A DNA stretch of 64,000 nt, taken from Paramecium pentaurelia. Taxonomy: Eukaryota > Ciliophora > Oligohymenophorea > Peniculida > Parameciidae. The stretch's first letter is position 1, and every line of letters begins with the position of its first letter. A program made the position numbers and the translations under genes. A model generated the notes under the pieces. It made no database searches, was not told where the DNA came from, and was given only the letters and a program-made list of their open reading frames with translations. The DNA is taken from NCBI GenBank assembly GCA_905183005.1, contig CAJJDO010000075.1, forward strand, positions 400,649 to 464,648, in the 5' to 3' direction. Shown here in pieces: positions 1-12,139 of this stretch.

Positions 1-173
1 AAAATTTTTTTTTCTGATTTTGTAAAATATTTCTATATTTCTTAAAGAAGTAGTTAAGAATTATAAAAAATTTGTGTAAATTATAAATTTAATAAAAATA
101 ATTTTCAATAAATTCAAAAAATTATAAAATTGGACTAATTGCTTCTTTACTTTATTTTAAATGAAATTATAAT

Positions 174-660
174 ATGAAACTAGATTTAATAGATATATAA
201 GATAAGATTTCACTATTCTTTTATAATTATAATAAATTAGATTTTGATTTAAATATAATATTTGAAATTGATATCATAAAATCATTTTTCTGGTTGAAAA
301 ATATAGAATTAATAAATTTATGTACAACTAAAGTCATTATGAACAAAAGATTGCCTACTCTTAAACTGAATATAAATTAATTAAGTGAGGTTATCAATCA
401 TTTAGATAATTATACTCAATGAATTTCTTTTATTTTCTCGATTTAAATGATGAAAAATCAAAGCGGCTTAATAAAAATTTAGTTTTTATGTTGAACTTCC
501 ACAAGTAATTCAAATATTCTATGGATTTTATATGTAGGATATTAAAATATGTACTTGTTTTAATTTATATTATAATGAGAATTCTTAGACCACCTTTTTA
601 AATGATCTTCTAAAGAAGTTGGAACATACTTAATATAGTTAGATTTGATGAATATAATTG
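174..660 (+). pseudogene. hypothetical ORF, probably broken
   Basis: In the ciliate code an ATG at 174 opens 82 codons up to TGA at 420-422 (N-terminus MKLDLIDIQDKISLFF). A second protein-like stretch, rich in aromatic residues, continues in another frame from about 466 to 660 (contains VELPQVIQIFYGFY). No GT...AG intron that joins them was found. I do not recognise the family. With TGA as the only stop, chance ORFs of this size are frequent, so this may be a decayed gene or noise. Confidence 0.25.
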
Positions 661-1251
661 ATATCCAATTTAAAATTTATTAGGATTTCCTGTTGGATCT
701 TATTATTCCAATATATGATATCTGAAAAAATGTAATACTCTTTTGAAGATTTTATTTTCTTGAGTTTAAGGATGCAATTTTTAGAAAGCTGTAATTATTT
801 CTCCAAAGTCAAGGGAAATATTAGAGAAAGTTAGAAATATTAAACCATCTTGTAAATTTTAGAATAAGTTATTAATAGAATAGTATTTATATATTTATTA
901 TTGTTATATATTTATTATAAAAATACAAAATTTAAAATGTATTTAGTCTCTTCCTTAAGAATAGGTTTTACTTTAGTAGTAAACAATATTTTTATAAATC
1001 TAAGAACCCTCAATAATAGACTTTTATATTTCGATGAAATTTACATCTTCATATGTTCTCAATTTCGCTGTAAAGTAAGTAATTATTTTCAATTTTCTCT
1101 TGTATCATTATATTAAATCTTACGTAAATAAAATAAATTCTTAAATTAGTAATAAAATGTTTATATCTATTTTCTTACATAAAATAAAATACCAAGTAAA
1201 AAAAATTAGATTTAAACTTGATAATATAAATATTTTTAAAGGCTAGTATTT
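661..1251. other. AT-rich, no recognised gene
   Basis: I see only short frames here without a recognisable domain. The one 71-codon standard-code frame at 901-1116 is a hydrophobic low-complexity stretch with no supporting feature. Confidence 0.4.
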
Positions 1252-1416
1252 ATGAATCGTTAATTTCATATCTTTGAAGATCAAATGTTCTTCAAGAATG
1301 ATGATTTCATAATGATACATGAAGTATTATTTAAGAATTATAGTCATTCAAGATTTATATCAAGAATCTGTTATTTATAAGGATAAAATTATAGCCCAAC
1401 TGTTGTTGTTTTATGA
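1252..1416 (+). CDS. small ORF, hypothetical
   Basis: The frame is ATG at 1252 to TGA at 1414-1416, giving 54 residues (MNRQFHIFEDQMFFKNDDF...). Composition looks protein-like (His, Phe, Asp and Arg spread evenly). It lies 128 bp upstream of the WD40 gene on the same strand and could be a short gene, a missed upstream exon or a chance frame. No family was recognised. Confidence 0.2.
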
Positions 1417-1544
1417 GAAAAGACATCTTAGTATAGGAAAAAAGATATAATAAATTAATTTCATCATCTAAATATATATTTATATTAATTAATACTTAAA
1501 ATTTATTTTGTTATGGAATAATTACTCAAATAATTTAATTAATA

Positions 1545-2124
1545 ATGCATAAATTTAAAATGATAGAAAATGAAAAAGATCTTTATTGTAGGATGAAACA
1601 TAGAGCACCTGTATAAATGGTTATTTTGGATTCCAAGCTAAAATTAAATCAAAAGTTATTGTGTTAGCAATGCATTGAGTATTTTGAATCAGACTTCACT
1701 AAGGTAATTGGATATAAGAAAGTTATTCTGATGATTGAAGAAAATCGAAAGAAATCATTTGATATCATAGACAATCTAATTACAAAAAATATTAAAAAAA
1801 TAGAATTATTCTAAAATCACATCATTAAATTAAAATCTAAAGTCATTTAATGGTTAGATGAATTAATAGGTGATTCTAAAGATTGGATATTAAATACATA
1901 ATCAACAATCTCTAATTATGTAGAGTATAGTTTCTTTAAAGAGATAGATTTAATAATAATGAATTAAGAATCAACTTAACTAGATCTGAATATATTTAAT
2001 AATCAAATTAAAACACTTAATCATAGTTGGTACACTAAACTGAATTATAAGTTAGAATAATTCAAGTCATTCCAAGAATATCAAAATTTATAAGATATAT
2101 TAAAAAATTAATCATAAAATCTCT

Positions 2125-2163
<39 letters not shown>

Positions 2164-3152
2164 CATAATAATAATTAAGCTAAAATATATTATAACTTAT
2201 CGATGATTCTAATTATTAAATAGAACCTTGTTATGCAATTGTTTTTGATCCAAAAGGAAATATAGTGGTATCAACAAAGGGAAATAAAATTGAAATTTGG
2301 AATTTTAATAATGGAAGGATCAAATTAATTCAATCACTTCAAGAACATATTGGAGATGTTAATTGTCTAATATATAGTTAAATTAAAACTTATTTTATTT
2401 CTGGATCTGATGATAGTTAAATTAGACTATGGAAATAATTAAATAATAATAAATGGTAAAGTTCTTAAGCACATCATCATAGTGCAGGAGTGATTCTATG
2501 TATGATTTTAACATAAAAAGAGGATTAATTAATAATAAGTAGTGAAAAAGAGACAATTGAAGTATGGTAAGTAGATTTTGTTAATAATGAATTAAGATTT
2601 CTTTAAATTTTATAAGAGCACAAAAGTAGTGTCACATCATTAAGTCTAAATGAACCAGAGAAAAAATTGGTTTCATGTGGACATGATGGAAAAATAATAA
2701 TTTGGTAGAAAGAGCCAAATAATTTATGGAAGTTTTGGTAAGTTGTTAAATAATCAATTCAATACGTTGGGCTTCATGTTAAGTTTTTAAAAGAAGATTA
2801 ATTTATTTTTATACCTTCTGAAAGTAATATTGTCTGCTTGTATCAATTAAAAAATAATTAATATCAAGAGAGTATTGAGAAGAAAGTTTAATTTAAAAAA
2901 AATACTTAAGGAGTAGTAAATCAAAGTTTCTTTCCAATAATTTATAATAAAGAAAAGGATTTGATATTCTTAAGGCATATATTCCACATTTGCATACTCA
3001 AAGTGCAATAAGGTGGATATTTATAAATTGTTTAAGAATTTGATTGCACAAATGGATATATATATGGAACAATATCAAATGATGGTAATTATTTAATATT
3101 TTGGGGACAAGAGAAAGGAAAATATGAAATTTATTAAATATAATAAAAATGA
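1545..3152 (+). CDS. WD40-repeat protein with N-terminal Cys/His (B-box-like) motif
   Basis: This is a single uninterrupted ciliate-code frame of 535 residues ending at TGA 3150-3152. ATG 1545 is taken as start; ATG 1560 is in frame and equally possible. Residues about 15-45 carry a Cys/His pattern (LYCRMKHRAP, then LLCQQCIEYF) like the zinc-binding N-termini of many Paramecium repeat proteins. Residues about 50-190 are helical and Gln/Lys-rich. A run of 12 glutamines (residues 195-206, all TAA codons) separates them from about six WD40-like blades starting near residue 225; recognisable blade ends include SGSDDSQIRLW and SCGHDGKIIIW. WD40 propellers are protein-interaction platforms; the cellular role is unknown. 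No intron was seen and the gene looks intact. Confidence 0.8.
2127..2174 (+). repeat. (TAA)n microsatellite encoding polyglutamine
   Basis: Twelve consecutive TAA codons (2127-2162), one TCA, then three more TAA lie in frame inside the WD40 gene. In the standard code this would be a wall of stops; here it encodes a Gln tract in the linker before the propeller. Confidence 0.9.
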
Positions 3153-4344
3153 AATAATTTTAAATTATTAGTATTAATATATTTAAAGTATTTATATATA
3201 GATTTGATCTTCTCTCATTCTTATGATAGTTAAATTTTAAAATATACTTTTTAATTTATTCTTCAAAAATTTTACCAGAAAAACTTGATGATAGCAACAA
3301 TTTTATTAGAAATGTTTTTTCCCTACTTTAATGACATATGAATCTTAATATCTCAAAAAAATTAATTGTTAGGGTAACTTTATGAGGTGATGATGTAAAT
3401 GCTATATAAAATCATGTATTCTTTGTTATAATTATTTTGTGATTATTTCTATTAATCTTGAATAAATTCTTAGTGTTTAAATTGCAAAAATGGTTAGTAA
3501 ATAAATGTTTTTCATAGTTCTTGGATGAAATTCTAGTGTATCCTGAAGAAGAATGTGAAGATAGTAATTTAATTCTATTAGATAGTTGTTTAGGTAATTT
3601 TAAAGAAGTCATTTTTGCATCGAAAAATACAATGAAATAAATGATTGGTATTTATAATTATATGTATCTTGCAAAAGTGTGTGTGGAAATAATATTAATT
3701 TTGTTCCAGAAGTTAAAAATTGTGATATCAATAAAAATTCTTTTACTCCTTGCTAAAAATGTTGTTTTCCATCTTTATTTTCTAATTAAGTTCTCTGAAT
3801 ATCATAGCAGAATATTTATTTTTGGATCTTTCTTATATGATGGTTGAATATTTGAAAATTAGATAAACTGGCTTTTCATTTTCATTTAGACTTTGCTTTG
3901 GCCACTATTATTTGAAATTCTTGATGTGCGTTATTCTACACTTAATTTTCATTAAAATTAGTTTTCTAGCAATATTTAATATTCATCTTCTGAGTAAATT
4001 TAATCTAAGAAAGTAATACTTCTGAAGGATCAATACAGTAAACAACCAAATTTTATTAATTCTGACCCTCATTAATTTTCTGAGTAAATAAAATTTTATA
4101 AATTACAATTAAGAATAGGTAATATTAAATATAAAATTATATAATTCATTTTACTTAAGAAGATATTGAAAAAAATAAAGGAGTTGATTTTAAAACTAAT
4201 TCTAATAAATTGGAATTAAATTAGGTCTTAGGGATATTCTATCTAAATTTAGGAACTTTTTTTAAATCTTCATGCGGAATAGTGAAAAATCATCAAAGCA
4301 GTAACAAAATAAATATTTTAAATATATAATACTGTTAAAAATTA
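3153..4344. other. Intergenic, with a possible cysteine-rich relic
   Basis: There is no intact gene. Around 3600-3800 the plus strand encodes a short cysteine-rich stretch (CKSVCGNN, then TPCQKCCFPS) that ends in TGA after about 50 residues. It resembles a fragment of the cysteine-rich surface proteins seen elsewhere in the window. The rest is AT-rich without recognisable coding sequence. Confidence 0.35.
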
Positions 4345-5346
4345 TCAAATTTGCACAGGATGTGAAGAAAAATCATCTAAACTTTCGATTAAATAGCCTC
4401 CTCTTTATTCCAAAAATGTTCTTAAATCTACACCTTAATAACTCATAAACTCTCCTTTATAGATTTAAGCTCCTTAAGCTGATAAAGTAATTTATTATGA
4501 TATAAGAAGAATAGTAATATTAGTGTTCACTATATATATTTAAAATAAATACTTCGTTCTGAAAATTAAGTACTTTTTCCTGCCTTTATATCCCATATAC
4601 GGATGGACTTATCATAACTACTTGATGCTAATTTAGTTCCATCAGGAGAAAAGCAAACTGATAGGACTCTTCCGCTATGACCTTCTAATTTACATTTTAG
4701 TTGTCCTGTCATCACATCCCATAAATGAATAGATTTGTCTCCACTACCAGATGCTAATGTAGTACAATCAGGGGAGAAGCATACTTAATTGACAAAGTCA
4801 CTATGACCATCCAATTTTGATTATTATTGTCCTGTATTAACATTCCATAAGTAAATAGAATTATCTCCACTACCAGATGCTAATGTTAATCCATTAGAAG
4901 AGAAGGATACTGAATTGACTGCATAACTATGACCTTCTAACTTTGACTTTTATTGTCTTGTCTCAACATCCCATAAGCAAACAGAATTATCCCAACTACC
5001 AGATGCTAATGTTAATCCATTAGGGGAGAAGCATGCTGAATAGACAGGACCATCGTTATCAATTAATTTATATTTTTTTTTTCTTGTCTTAGCATCCCAT
5101 AAACGTATAGATTAATCTATACTAGTAGATGCCAAAGTTGTTCCATCAGGAGAAAAGCATACAGACCAGACTGAACTACTATGGCCATCCAATTTAGCTT
5201 TTTACTGTCCTGTCTTAAAATCCCATAAACGAATAGAATTGTCTATACTACTAGATGCTAAAGTTGTTCCATCAGGAGAGAAGCATACTGATTAGATTGC
5301 GCTGCGATGACCCTCCAATATAGCTTTTTATCGGCCTGTCTTAGCA
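4345..5346 (-). CDS. WD40 protein, 3' part (duplicate cut by assembly gap)
   Basis: This is the C-terminal half of the WD40 gene found complete at 5582-7622; exon 4345-4529, intron 4530-4552 and exon 4553-5346 correspond to it at a constant offset of 1237. The frame is cut by the N at 5347. The segment 4111-5346 reappears as 5348-6583, so this is most likely the overlapping end of a neighbouring contig and not a second gene. Confidence 0.75.
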
Positions 5347-5347
5347 N
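5347..5347. other. Single-N contig junction
   Basis: One N separates two matching stretches (4111-5346 and 5348-6583, 1236 bp each). This is the pattern of two overlapping contigs placed end to end without merging. Confidence 0.9.
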
Positions 5348-5581
5348 AAGAATAGGTAATATTAAATATAAAATTATATAATTCATTTTACTTAAGAAGA
5401 TATTGAAAAAAATAAAGGAGTTGATTTTAAAACTAATTCTAATAAATTGGAATTAAATTAGGTCTTAGGGATATTCTATCTAAATTTAGGAACTTTTTTT
5501 AAATCTTCATGCGGAATAGTGAAAAATCATCAAAGCAGTAACAAAATAAATATTTTAAATATATAATACTGTTAAAAATTA

Positions 5582-7622
5582 TCAAATTTGCACAGGATGT
5601 GAAGAAAAATCATCTAAACTTTCGATTAAATAGCCTCCTCTTTATTCCAAAAATGTTCTTAAATCTACACCTTAATAACTCATAAACTCTCCTTTATAGA
5701 TTTAAGCTCCTTAAGCTGATAAAGTAATTTATTATGATATAAGAAGAATAGTAATATTAGTGTTCACTATATATATTTAAAATAAATACTTCGTTCTGAA
5801 AATTAAGTACTTTTTCCTGCCTTTATATCCCATATACGGATGGACTTATCATAACTACTTGATGCTAATTTAGTTCCATCAGGAGAAAAGCAAACTGATA
5901 GGACTCTTCCGCTATGACCTTCTAATTTACATTTTAGTTGTCCTGTCATCACATCCCATAAATGAATAGATTTGTCTCCACTACCAGATGCTAATGTAGT
6001 ACAATCAGGGGAGAAGCATACTTAATTGACAAAGTCACTATGACCATCCAATTTTGATTATTATTGTCCTGTATTAACATTCCATAAGTAAATAGAATTA
6101 TCTCCACTACCAGATGCTAATGTTAATCCATTAGAAGAGAAGGATACTGAATTGACTGCATAACTATGACCTTCTAACTTTGACTTTTATTGTCTTGTCT
6201 CAACATCCCATAAGCAAACAGAATTATCCCAACTACCAGATGCTAATGTTAATCCATTAGGGGAGAAGCATGCTGAATAGACAGGACCATCGTTATCAAT
6301 TAATTTATATTTTTTTTTTCTTGTCTTAGCATCCCATAAACGTATAGATTAATCTATACTAGTAGATGCCAAAGTTGTTCCATCAGGAGAAAAGCATACA
6401 GACCAGACTGAACTACTATGGCCATCCAATTTAGCTTTTTACTGTCCTGTCTTAAAATCCCATAAACGAATAGAATTGTCTATACTACTAGATGCTAAAG
6501 TTGTTCCATCAGGAGAGAAGCATACTGATTAGATTGCGCTGCGATGACCCTCCAATATAGCTTTTTATCGGCCTGTCTTAGCATCCCATATACGGATGGA
6601 CTTATCTCCACTACCAGATGCTAATGTTTCACCATCAGGAGAAAAGCATACTGATGAAACCCATTTACTATGACCATCAGATTTATATAGATCATTTATC
6701 CTTAAATTTCTCCATTTACAGTTAAATAGTTATGCCCCATTTAAATTAATTCCACTAATATTTATATTTTCAAATTGAGATCCATTAAAATTACATTTGG
6801 CAAAATTGGCTCCCATTAATGAAGTATTTTTAATTTTAATATTTTCAAAAGATTGATTAGTTAAATCAACCTTCATTTCTACTAATAAATTAAATGAATT
6901 TGATCCGCATTATATGAATTAGTTATCAATAGCAGTGAGATGAACAAGAAATTTCAAAAATTAAATAATATATTTTTCTTGTTTTATTTTTCTAATTAAA
7001 TCTTGTTTCCTTTCTACAAATTATTCTGAGGTATAATTATTTTCATTAAAGTCATGATGTTTTATTTATTTAATAATATGAATAGCTTATTTAATGTGAT
7101 TTTTTCCTTAAATTGTCATCTAACACTTATCAATGCACTATCCTAATTTCTTTTAATTGCCATCTTTTGAAAAATATTAGAGACAATCTGAAATTTTTTC
7201 TTTTCGAAAAGTTTCAATTAGCAAACTGAATGTTTATTCATCAATAGTTTTAGATAAAGCTAAAACCTTATACAAATCATCTTTCTATTCATTTATGCAA
7301 TTCATTATCTTATTTTCTTAAAAAAATAATATATTTCTATTAATCTTTTTTTCATTCTTATACCATAAATCAAAATAGTATCTTACATATTTATGTTAAA
7401 AAAAGACCATACTTGAATAAGATTTCTTATTAATGGTAATTGAGGCAAAACAGGCTTTAGGAAAATCAAATAAACTTTTTAGTAGCTTAATTCTTAAGTA
7501 GTATGTTATAAATCGCCATACTTTGAAAATGGAAATTTGAAATCATTACATTAATTGATTTAAATATTAAATTCTTCATTAATTTTTCTCTTTAATCCAT
7601 TCGCTTGCTTATGTATTTTCAT
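5582..7622 (-). CDS. WD40-repeat protein with helical N-terminus and pentapeptide-like region
   Basis: The spliced CDS is complement(5582-5766, 5790-7520, 7550-7622), 662 residues, start MKIHKQANGLKRKI, stop TGA at 5582-5584. Introns are 23 nt (5767-5789) and 29 nt (7521-7549); both restore frame. Residues 1-250 are helical. Residues about 255-300 form a pentapeptide-like segment (TSLMGANFAKCNF, GINLNGAQLFNC). Residues about 305-590 hold seven WD40 repeats, each with a motif like SVCFSPDG and ending in IRIWD or a variant, enough for one seven-bladed propeller. A conserved-looking tail follows (AQGAQIYKGEFMSYQGVDL). The layout matches a large Paramecium WD40 family; a scaffold role is expected but the partner is unknown. 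Its 3' half is duplicated at 4345-5346 by the assembly junction. Confidence 0.85.
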
Positions 7623-7706
7623 CAAATACTTGAAATCTCAATAAATATTCTACTATTTTGAAATGCTTGAGGATATGTAAATTTGTAGAGATTTCTTAAT
7701 AAATGG

Positions 7707-8316
7707 ATGGGATTTGAATATATAATTATTGTTTGGTTTTAAATATAGAAAATCCTGCTAAAATCAATAATTATTTTATTTCATGGATATCTATTTATGA
7801 CAATTGATTCTATTGATTTAGGTGTAGCACCTAGTTATAAATGTTCAGAAACTGATAATTATTAAATTTAGAGATTAAAATTAGTCAAGACTCAAGACTG
7901 GAATAATATTATCTACCTATAAGACCATTTTGAATAGGCAAATGAAAAAAGTTGAATTTTGAAGAATAGTTGATGTAAAATGGATATTAGACTTAATCAT
8001 ATGGATGTAAGCATTAATAAACATACTTAAAATAAATATTTAATGTCTACCAATATTAATTTTTTATTAATCAATAATAATAAATTATAGTCTACTAATC
8101 ATCCCTGTAGAAATATTGATATCTAATCACTCTGTTAAGGCAAAAGAGTTAAATAAAGATAGTATAGCATCCACTAAATCTAGGGAAATTCTTTATTGCC
8201 ATTTTATAGTTTTATATATAAACATTGGATTTTGAATTCATTCTTGATTATTAATTAGCATGAAAATAACCATATTAAGATTATAAATTAACTTCATGAA
8301 GTAATTAATTTTTAAT
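7707..8316 (+). CDS. hypothetical ORFs, uncertain
   Basis: Two adjacent ciliate-code frames are protein-like: 7707-7955 (82 residues; an internal ATG at 7797 begins MTIDSIDLGVAPSYKC) and 7980-8316 (111 residues, MDIRLNHMDVSINK...). The second could be extended through a 22-nt GT...AG intron near 8303. They lie head-to-head with the WD40 gene starting at 7622. No domain was recognised and chance ORFs of this length are plausible. Confidence 0.25.
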
Positions 8317-10128
8317 GATTAGATGGCTTTTATCAGGTCAAATTTATTTTTCTGTTGGAATAACTGTAATAGAAACATATTTTTAGTGAATGAAGATTTT
8401 TCTGAAAATACATGATGGTAATTGTATTTATATTGTCTTAAAGACTGTGTAACATACTTGTAATTCAAAGAGTATTAGGTTGCTACATTAGAAGATGAAG
8501 AGACATTAAAAAATTGTTATGGAATGCAACTTAAAATAAGGAGATTATATATACTGTTAATTGAAGATTAATTCTTTGAATTTAATATTTTAAGTTTAAT
8601 CTTGAGGTGAGGAGAATGAACATAAATTTCAAACTGGATTTTGATTAAATGATTAAAAGGCTTATAAGAAAGTTAAATCAGATTTTTATTTGAAATAATA
8701 CAAATTAGATAAAAGAAAAAGAAAGAAATGGATGTGCCATTTTAATATAATAATAAATTTAATGAAAAACTCAACTAAGAAATTGAGTTTGTACTTTAAT
8801 AAACTGTAAAAAAATAATTTAATCAAAAGGTCGTATCAACTAATAAGAAGAGAAATTGAAAGGAATATTCAGAGATCTACTATCAGTATATAATAGAATC
8901 AATATATAAATATTGAATAAGTACTAATTAATATAATAAGAGGGGGGATATAAGTATAAATTCTCATGATTGAACACAAACTCATCTATTAAGGACTAAA
9001 TTTTTAAATGTGGAATTCAAATGAAATGTGAAATTAGAATAAGCATGAAATTAATTAGTAATATTTTAGAGCTCTCAAAATGAAAATCCATAATGTGATT
9101 TAGACTGAAATATTAAGAAAATGATTTGCATTTTTTGAGAATTAGGGATTTAAAAATGAACAAAACCATTATATTTATTTGAAAGTTCAAATTGTAGATA
9201 ATTTTTCAGACAATTATTCTCTTTAATTTAACATTTAATAATTTTACTATATATTATTATTAAAATTTCAGGATTTTATCGCTCATCCATTAAAAGATAA
9301 ATTAAATTTAATAATATTTTTTGATTTAAAGTCTCTAAATATAAATAGAATATTAAGGCCTTTTTGTTTAAAAATATTCTATATGCTTTGTTAATTTTTA
9401 TAATAATTCATTTTACTATTTTAACACTTCTCTTCTTTAAACAACAAAAATTGTAATTAGTATTATCTTAATTATATCTATAATGTATAGATGAATCCAG
9501 GAGCTCCCTTCTTTCATAGAATTCTGAGAATTGATTGCCTTTATTTCAGAGACTCTTTTAGACTTTTTACACAGCTCAAGATGATCTCTCTGCTTTTTAA
9601 AGGTTGATCATTACTCATAGTCTTTTGAATATCTTTTCATACGGCTTGACAATTCAGGGTATAAATGGGATAAAATCAAAAGTTCTTAAATTTAAAGAGC
9701 AGAAACAAAATATCCAATAATGTATAAGATCAAATTAAGAGAAAATAACAAGTCAAGAAAAAAGCAATCAATGCTTTTCTTTGAGGAAAGTCTAATTATA
9801 TCAATTTAAATTAGAAAAACTATGTCTCAAAGTTTTACAAACATACTCCTGTTTAAGCAGCTGAATTAACTATTAGACAAAAGACCGTTCCACACACTAT
9901 CATTAAGTATCATATATGGATTTGCCATATTTCATTATCTTTAGATGCAAATATTGCTCGATCTCTAATCCATTAATAATTTTCAATAGGCATCTTAAAT
10001 TATTTCTCAAATAATTTTTCTTTCCTCTCTTTAATTTTATTAGATCATCATCTTCCTTTTTGTTTTTAAACTTTAAGTATTAAGTTAAGCCTAGTCTAAA
10101 TGTAGTAAATCGACATACTATTTAATTT
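8317..10128. other. No confident gene; scattered coding relics
   Basis: Short protein-like pieces occur but do not join. On the plus strand near 8720-8880 there is a Lys/Gln-rich stretch. On the minus strand 9514-9618 encodes 34 residues (MSNDQPLKSREIILSC...) in a locally GC-richer patch, and about 9910-10040 contains ENYQWIRDRAIFASKDNE before a TGA. They may be decayed exons. Confidence 0.35.
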
Positions 10129-10998
10129 TCAAAATAGATTAAAAGTTATGTAATGAGAAACTCTTAAACTCACTGATTCTGGAAAGCACAATGATTTCCA
10201 AAAATTCTCTTTTTTTCTTACAAAAAGAAAATCAAAATCATTAATGGTTCTTTTTTTATCAAACTTACATAGATAAATTTTGTATAATAATATACTTAAA
10301 CTTCCAAACAAAAATTTTGAGAGTGTAAGTTTTGATACAGTATTTACTCATTTTATCATTTTTTTAAAGACATTTATTTTAATCTTATAATATTATCTGT
10401 TATTAATAATCTCTTTTATACCTTAATAATCTTTCTAATTAGCTCTTATTTTTACTAAGTATTCTTATTTTTTATTTGATTTTCTATAATTTCAATCTAC
10501 TTCTTTATTTCTTCTCTATCTTTTCCATTACATCTATTTTCATCCTATTAAACCTTTTATGTAAAATATTTTCTTATCTCTATAATTTATCTTAAGATTC
10601 CATATCTTTTTTGATGTTTTCTTCCTAATCTACATTTAATTTATATTAGATTAGCTTTTTTTGTATTGATTAATTATTTTCTTGTAAATTTGCATTTTCT
10701 TGAATTTTTTGATAGTATCTTGCTAAGTTATATTATTTTATATAATGTAATAGCTCATTCATATGTTTCATGTGATTCTAAATATTATTTATAAGCTTCA
10801 TTCAAATAACTTACCATCATATGACACTAAATAATTTGTATTTTCAAATTGAGGATATGAGATAATTCGCAAATATCTTTATTATTGAAATCACAGAAAT
10901 TAGTGAAATCCACTCTCAACAATAAATCCCCACATAAAATACTTTATTATGTTTAAATCAATTACATCTATTTGAATAGAATGAAAAATATCAGCCAT
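10129..10998 (-). CDS. coiled-coil protein, hypothetical
   Basis: The spliced CDS is complement(10129-10249, 10269-10777, 10815-10914, 10943-10998), 261 residues, start MADIFHSIQIDVIDLN. Introns are 19, 37 and 28 nt, all GT...AG; exon lengths sum to 786 nt. Residues about 55-190 are long, charged and Gln-rich with heptad-like spacing (NELLHYIKQYNLARYYQKIQ; KKDMESQDKLQRQENILH), so a coiled coil is predicted. The last 40 residues (DFDFLFVRKKENFWKSLCF) look globular. I recognise no catalytic motif. The 19-nt intron before the last exon is the least certain step; without it the protein ends at TGA 10259-10261. The 5' part is repeated at 11530-12139 by an assembly junction. Confidence 0.55.
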
Positions 10999-11528
10999 AA
11001 AATACGAAAATAACCGCTAAATCTTTTATGGAAATTAAAGATAATGAATTCCATAACATAAATATATTAGAAAATATAAGGAGAAATTTGGTTTTAAAAC
11101 TATAGGTAATTAATTTGAAAGCAATAAAATTTCATTGATTTAAGAGTTGACAATTACTCTTAGAGAGAATTACTTATATTTTTGATAGAATAAAAAATAT
11201 ATCTGATAGAAGATCATTATCATCCATTAGCAATAACTTTCTTAATATTTTATGAACAACAAAGTTTAAATAGTCTTAAATAAGAGGAGTGGAGGATGAT
11301 AATATTTTCTCATATATTAATTATTCATCAAAGGTATTTAAAATATTAATAAAAATGAATTTTATTAGCTAAATATTTTAAAATAATTGCAAAATTTCTC
11401 TTAATCTTGCCACCAGAGAAAAATATATGAAATATAAAGTAAAAATTAATAAAATCAATTAATTATTATAAGTTTGTTTTTTTAACCCTTCGATAATTAT
11501 TTGTATCAATATTTAACATTTTTAGATT

Positions 11529-11529
11529 N
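11529..11529. other. Single-N contig junction
   Basis: The 1140 bp at 10389-11528 reappear as 11530-12669 (offset 1141) on the other side of one N. This indicates unmerged overlapping contigs. Confidence 0.9.
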
Positions 11530-12139
11530 AATATTATCTGTTATTAATAATCTCTTTTATACCTTAATAATCTTTCTAATTAGCTCTTATTTTTACTAAG
11601 TATTCTTATTTTTTATTTGATTTTCTATAATTTCAATCTACTTCTTTATTTCTTCTCTATCTTTTCCATTACATCTATTTTCATCCTATTAAACCTTTTA
11701 TGTAAAATATTTTCTTATCTCTATAATTTATCTTAAGATTCCATATCTTTTTTGATGTTTTCTTCCTAATCTACATTTAATTTATATTAGATTAGCTTTT
11801 TTTGTATTGATTAATTATTTTCTTGTAAATTTGCATTTTCTTGAATTTTTTGATAGTATCTTGCTAAGTTATATTATTTTATATAATGTAATAGCTCATT
11901 CATATGTTTCATGTGATTCTAAATATTATTTATAAGCTTCATTCAAATAACTTACCATCATATGACACTAAATAATTTGTATTTTCAAATTGAGGATATG
12001 AGATAATTCGCAAATATCTTTATTATTGAAATCACAGAAATTAGTGAAATCCACTCTCAACAATAAATCCCCACATAAAATACTTTATTATGTTTAAATC
12101 AATTACATCTATTTGAATAGAATGAAAAATATCAGCCAT
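11530..12139 (-). CDS. coiled-coil protein, 5' part (duplicate cut by assembly gap)
   Basis: This is the second copy of the start and middle of the 10129-10998 gene, truncated at its 3' side by the N at 11529. The start codon is at 12139-12137. It is probably the same locus read twice. Confidence 0.7.

Noticed and set aside
4111..6583. Biological tandem duplication of the WD40 3' half
   Set aside because: The copies correspond at constant offset and are separated by a single N exactly at the boundary, as at every other gap; assembly overlap is simpler.
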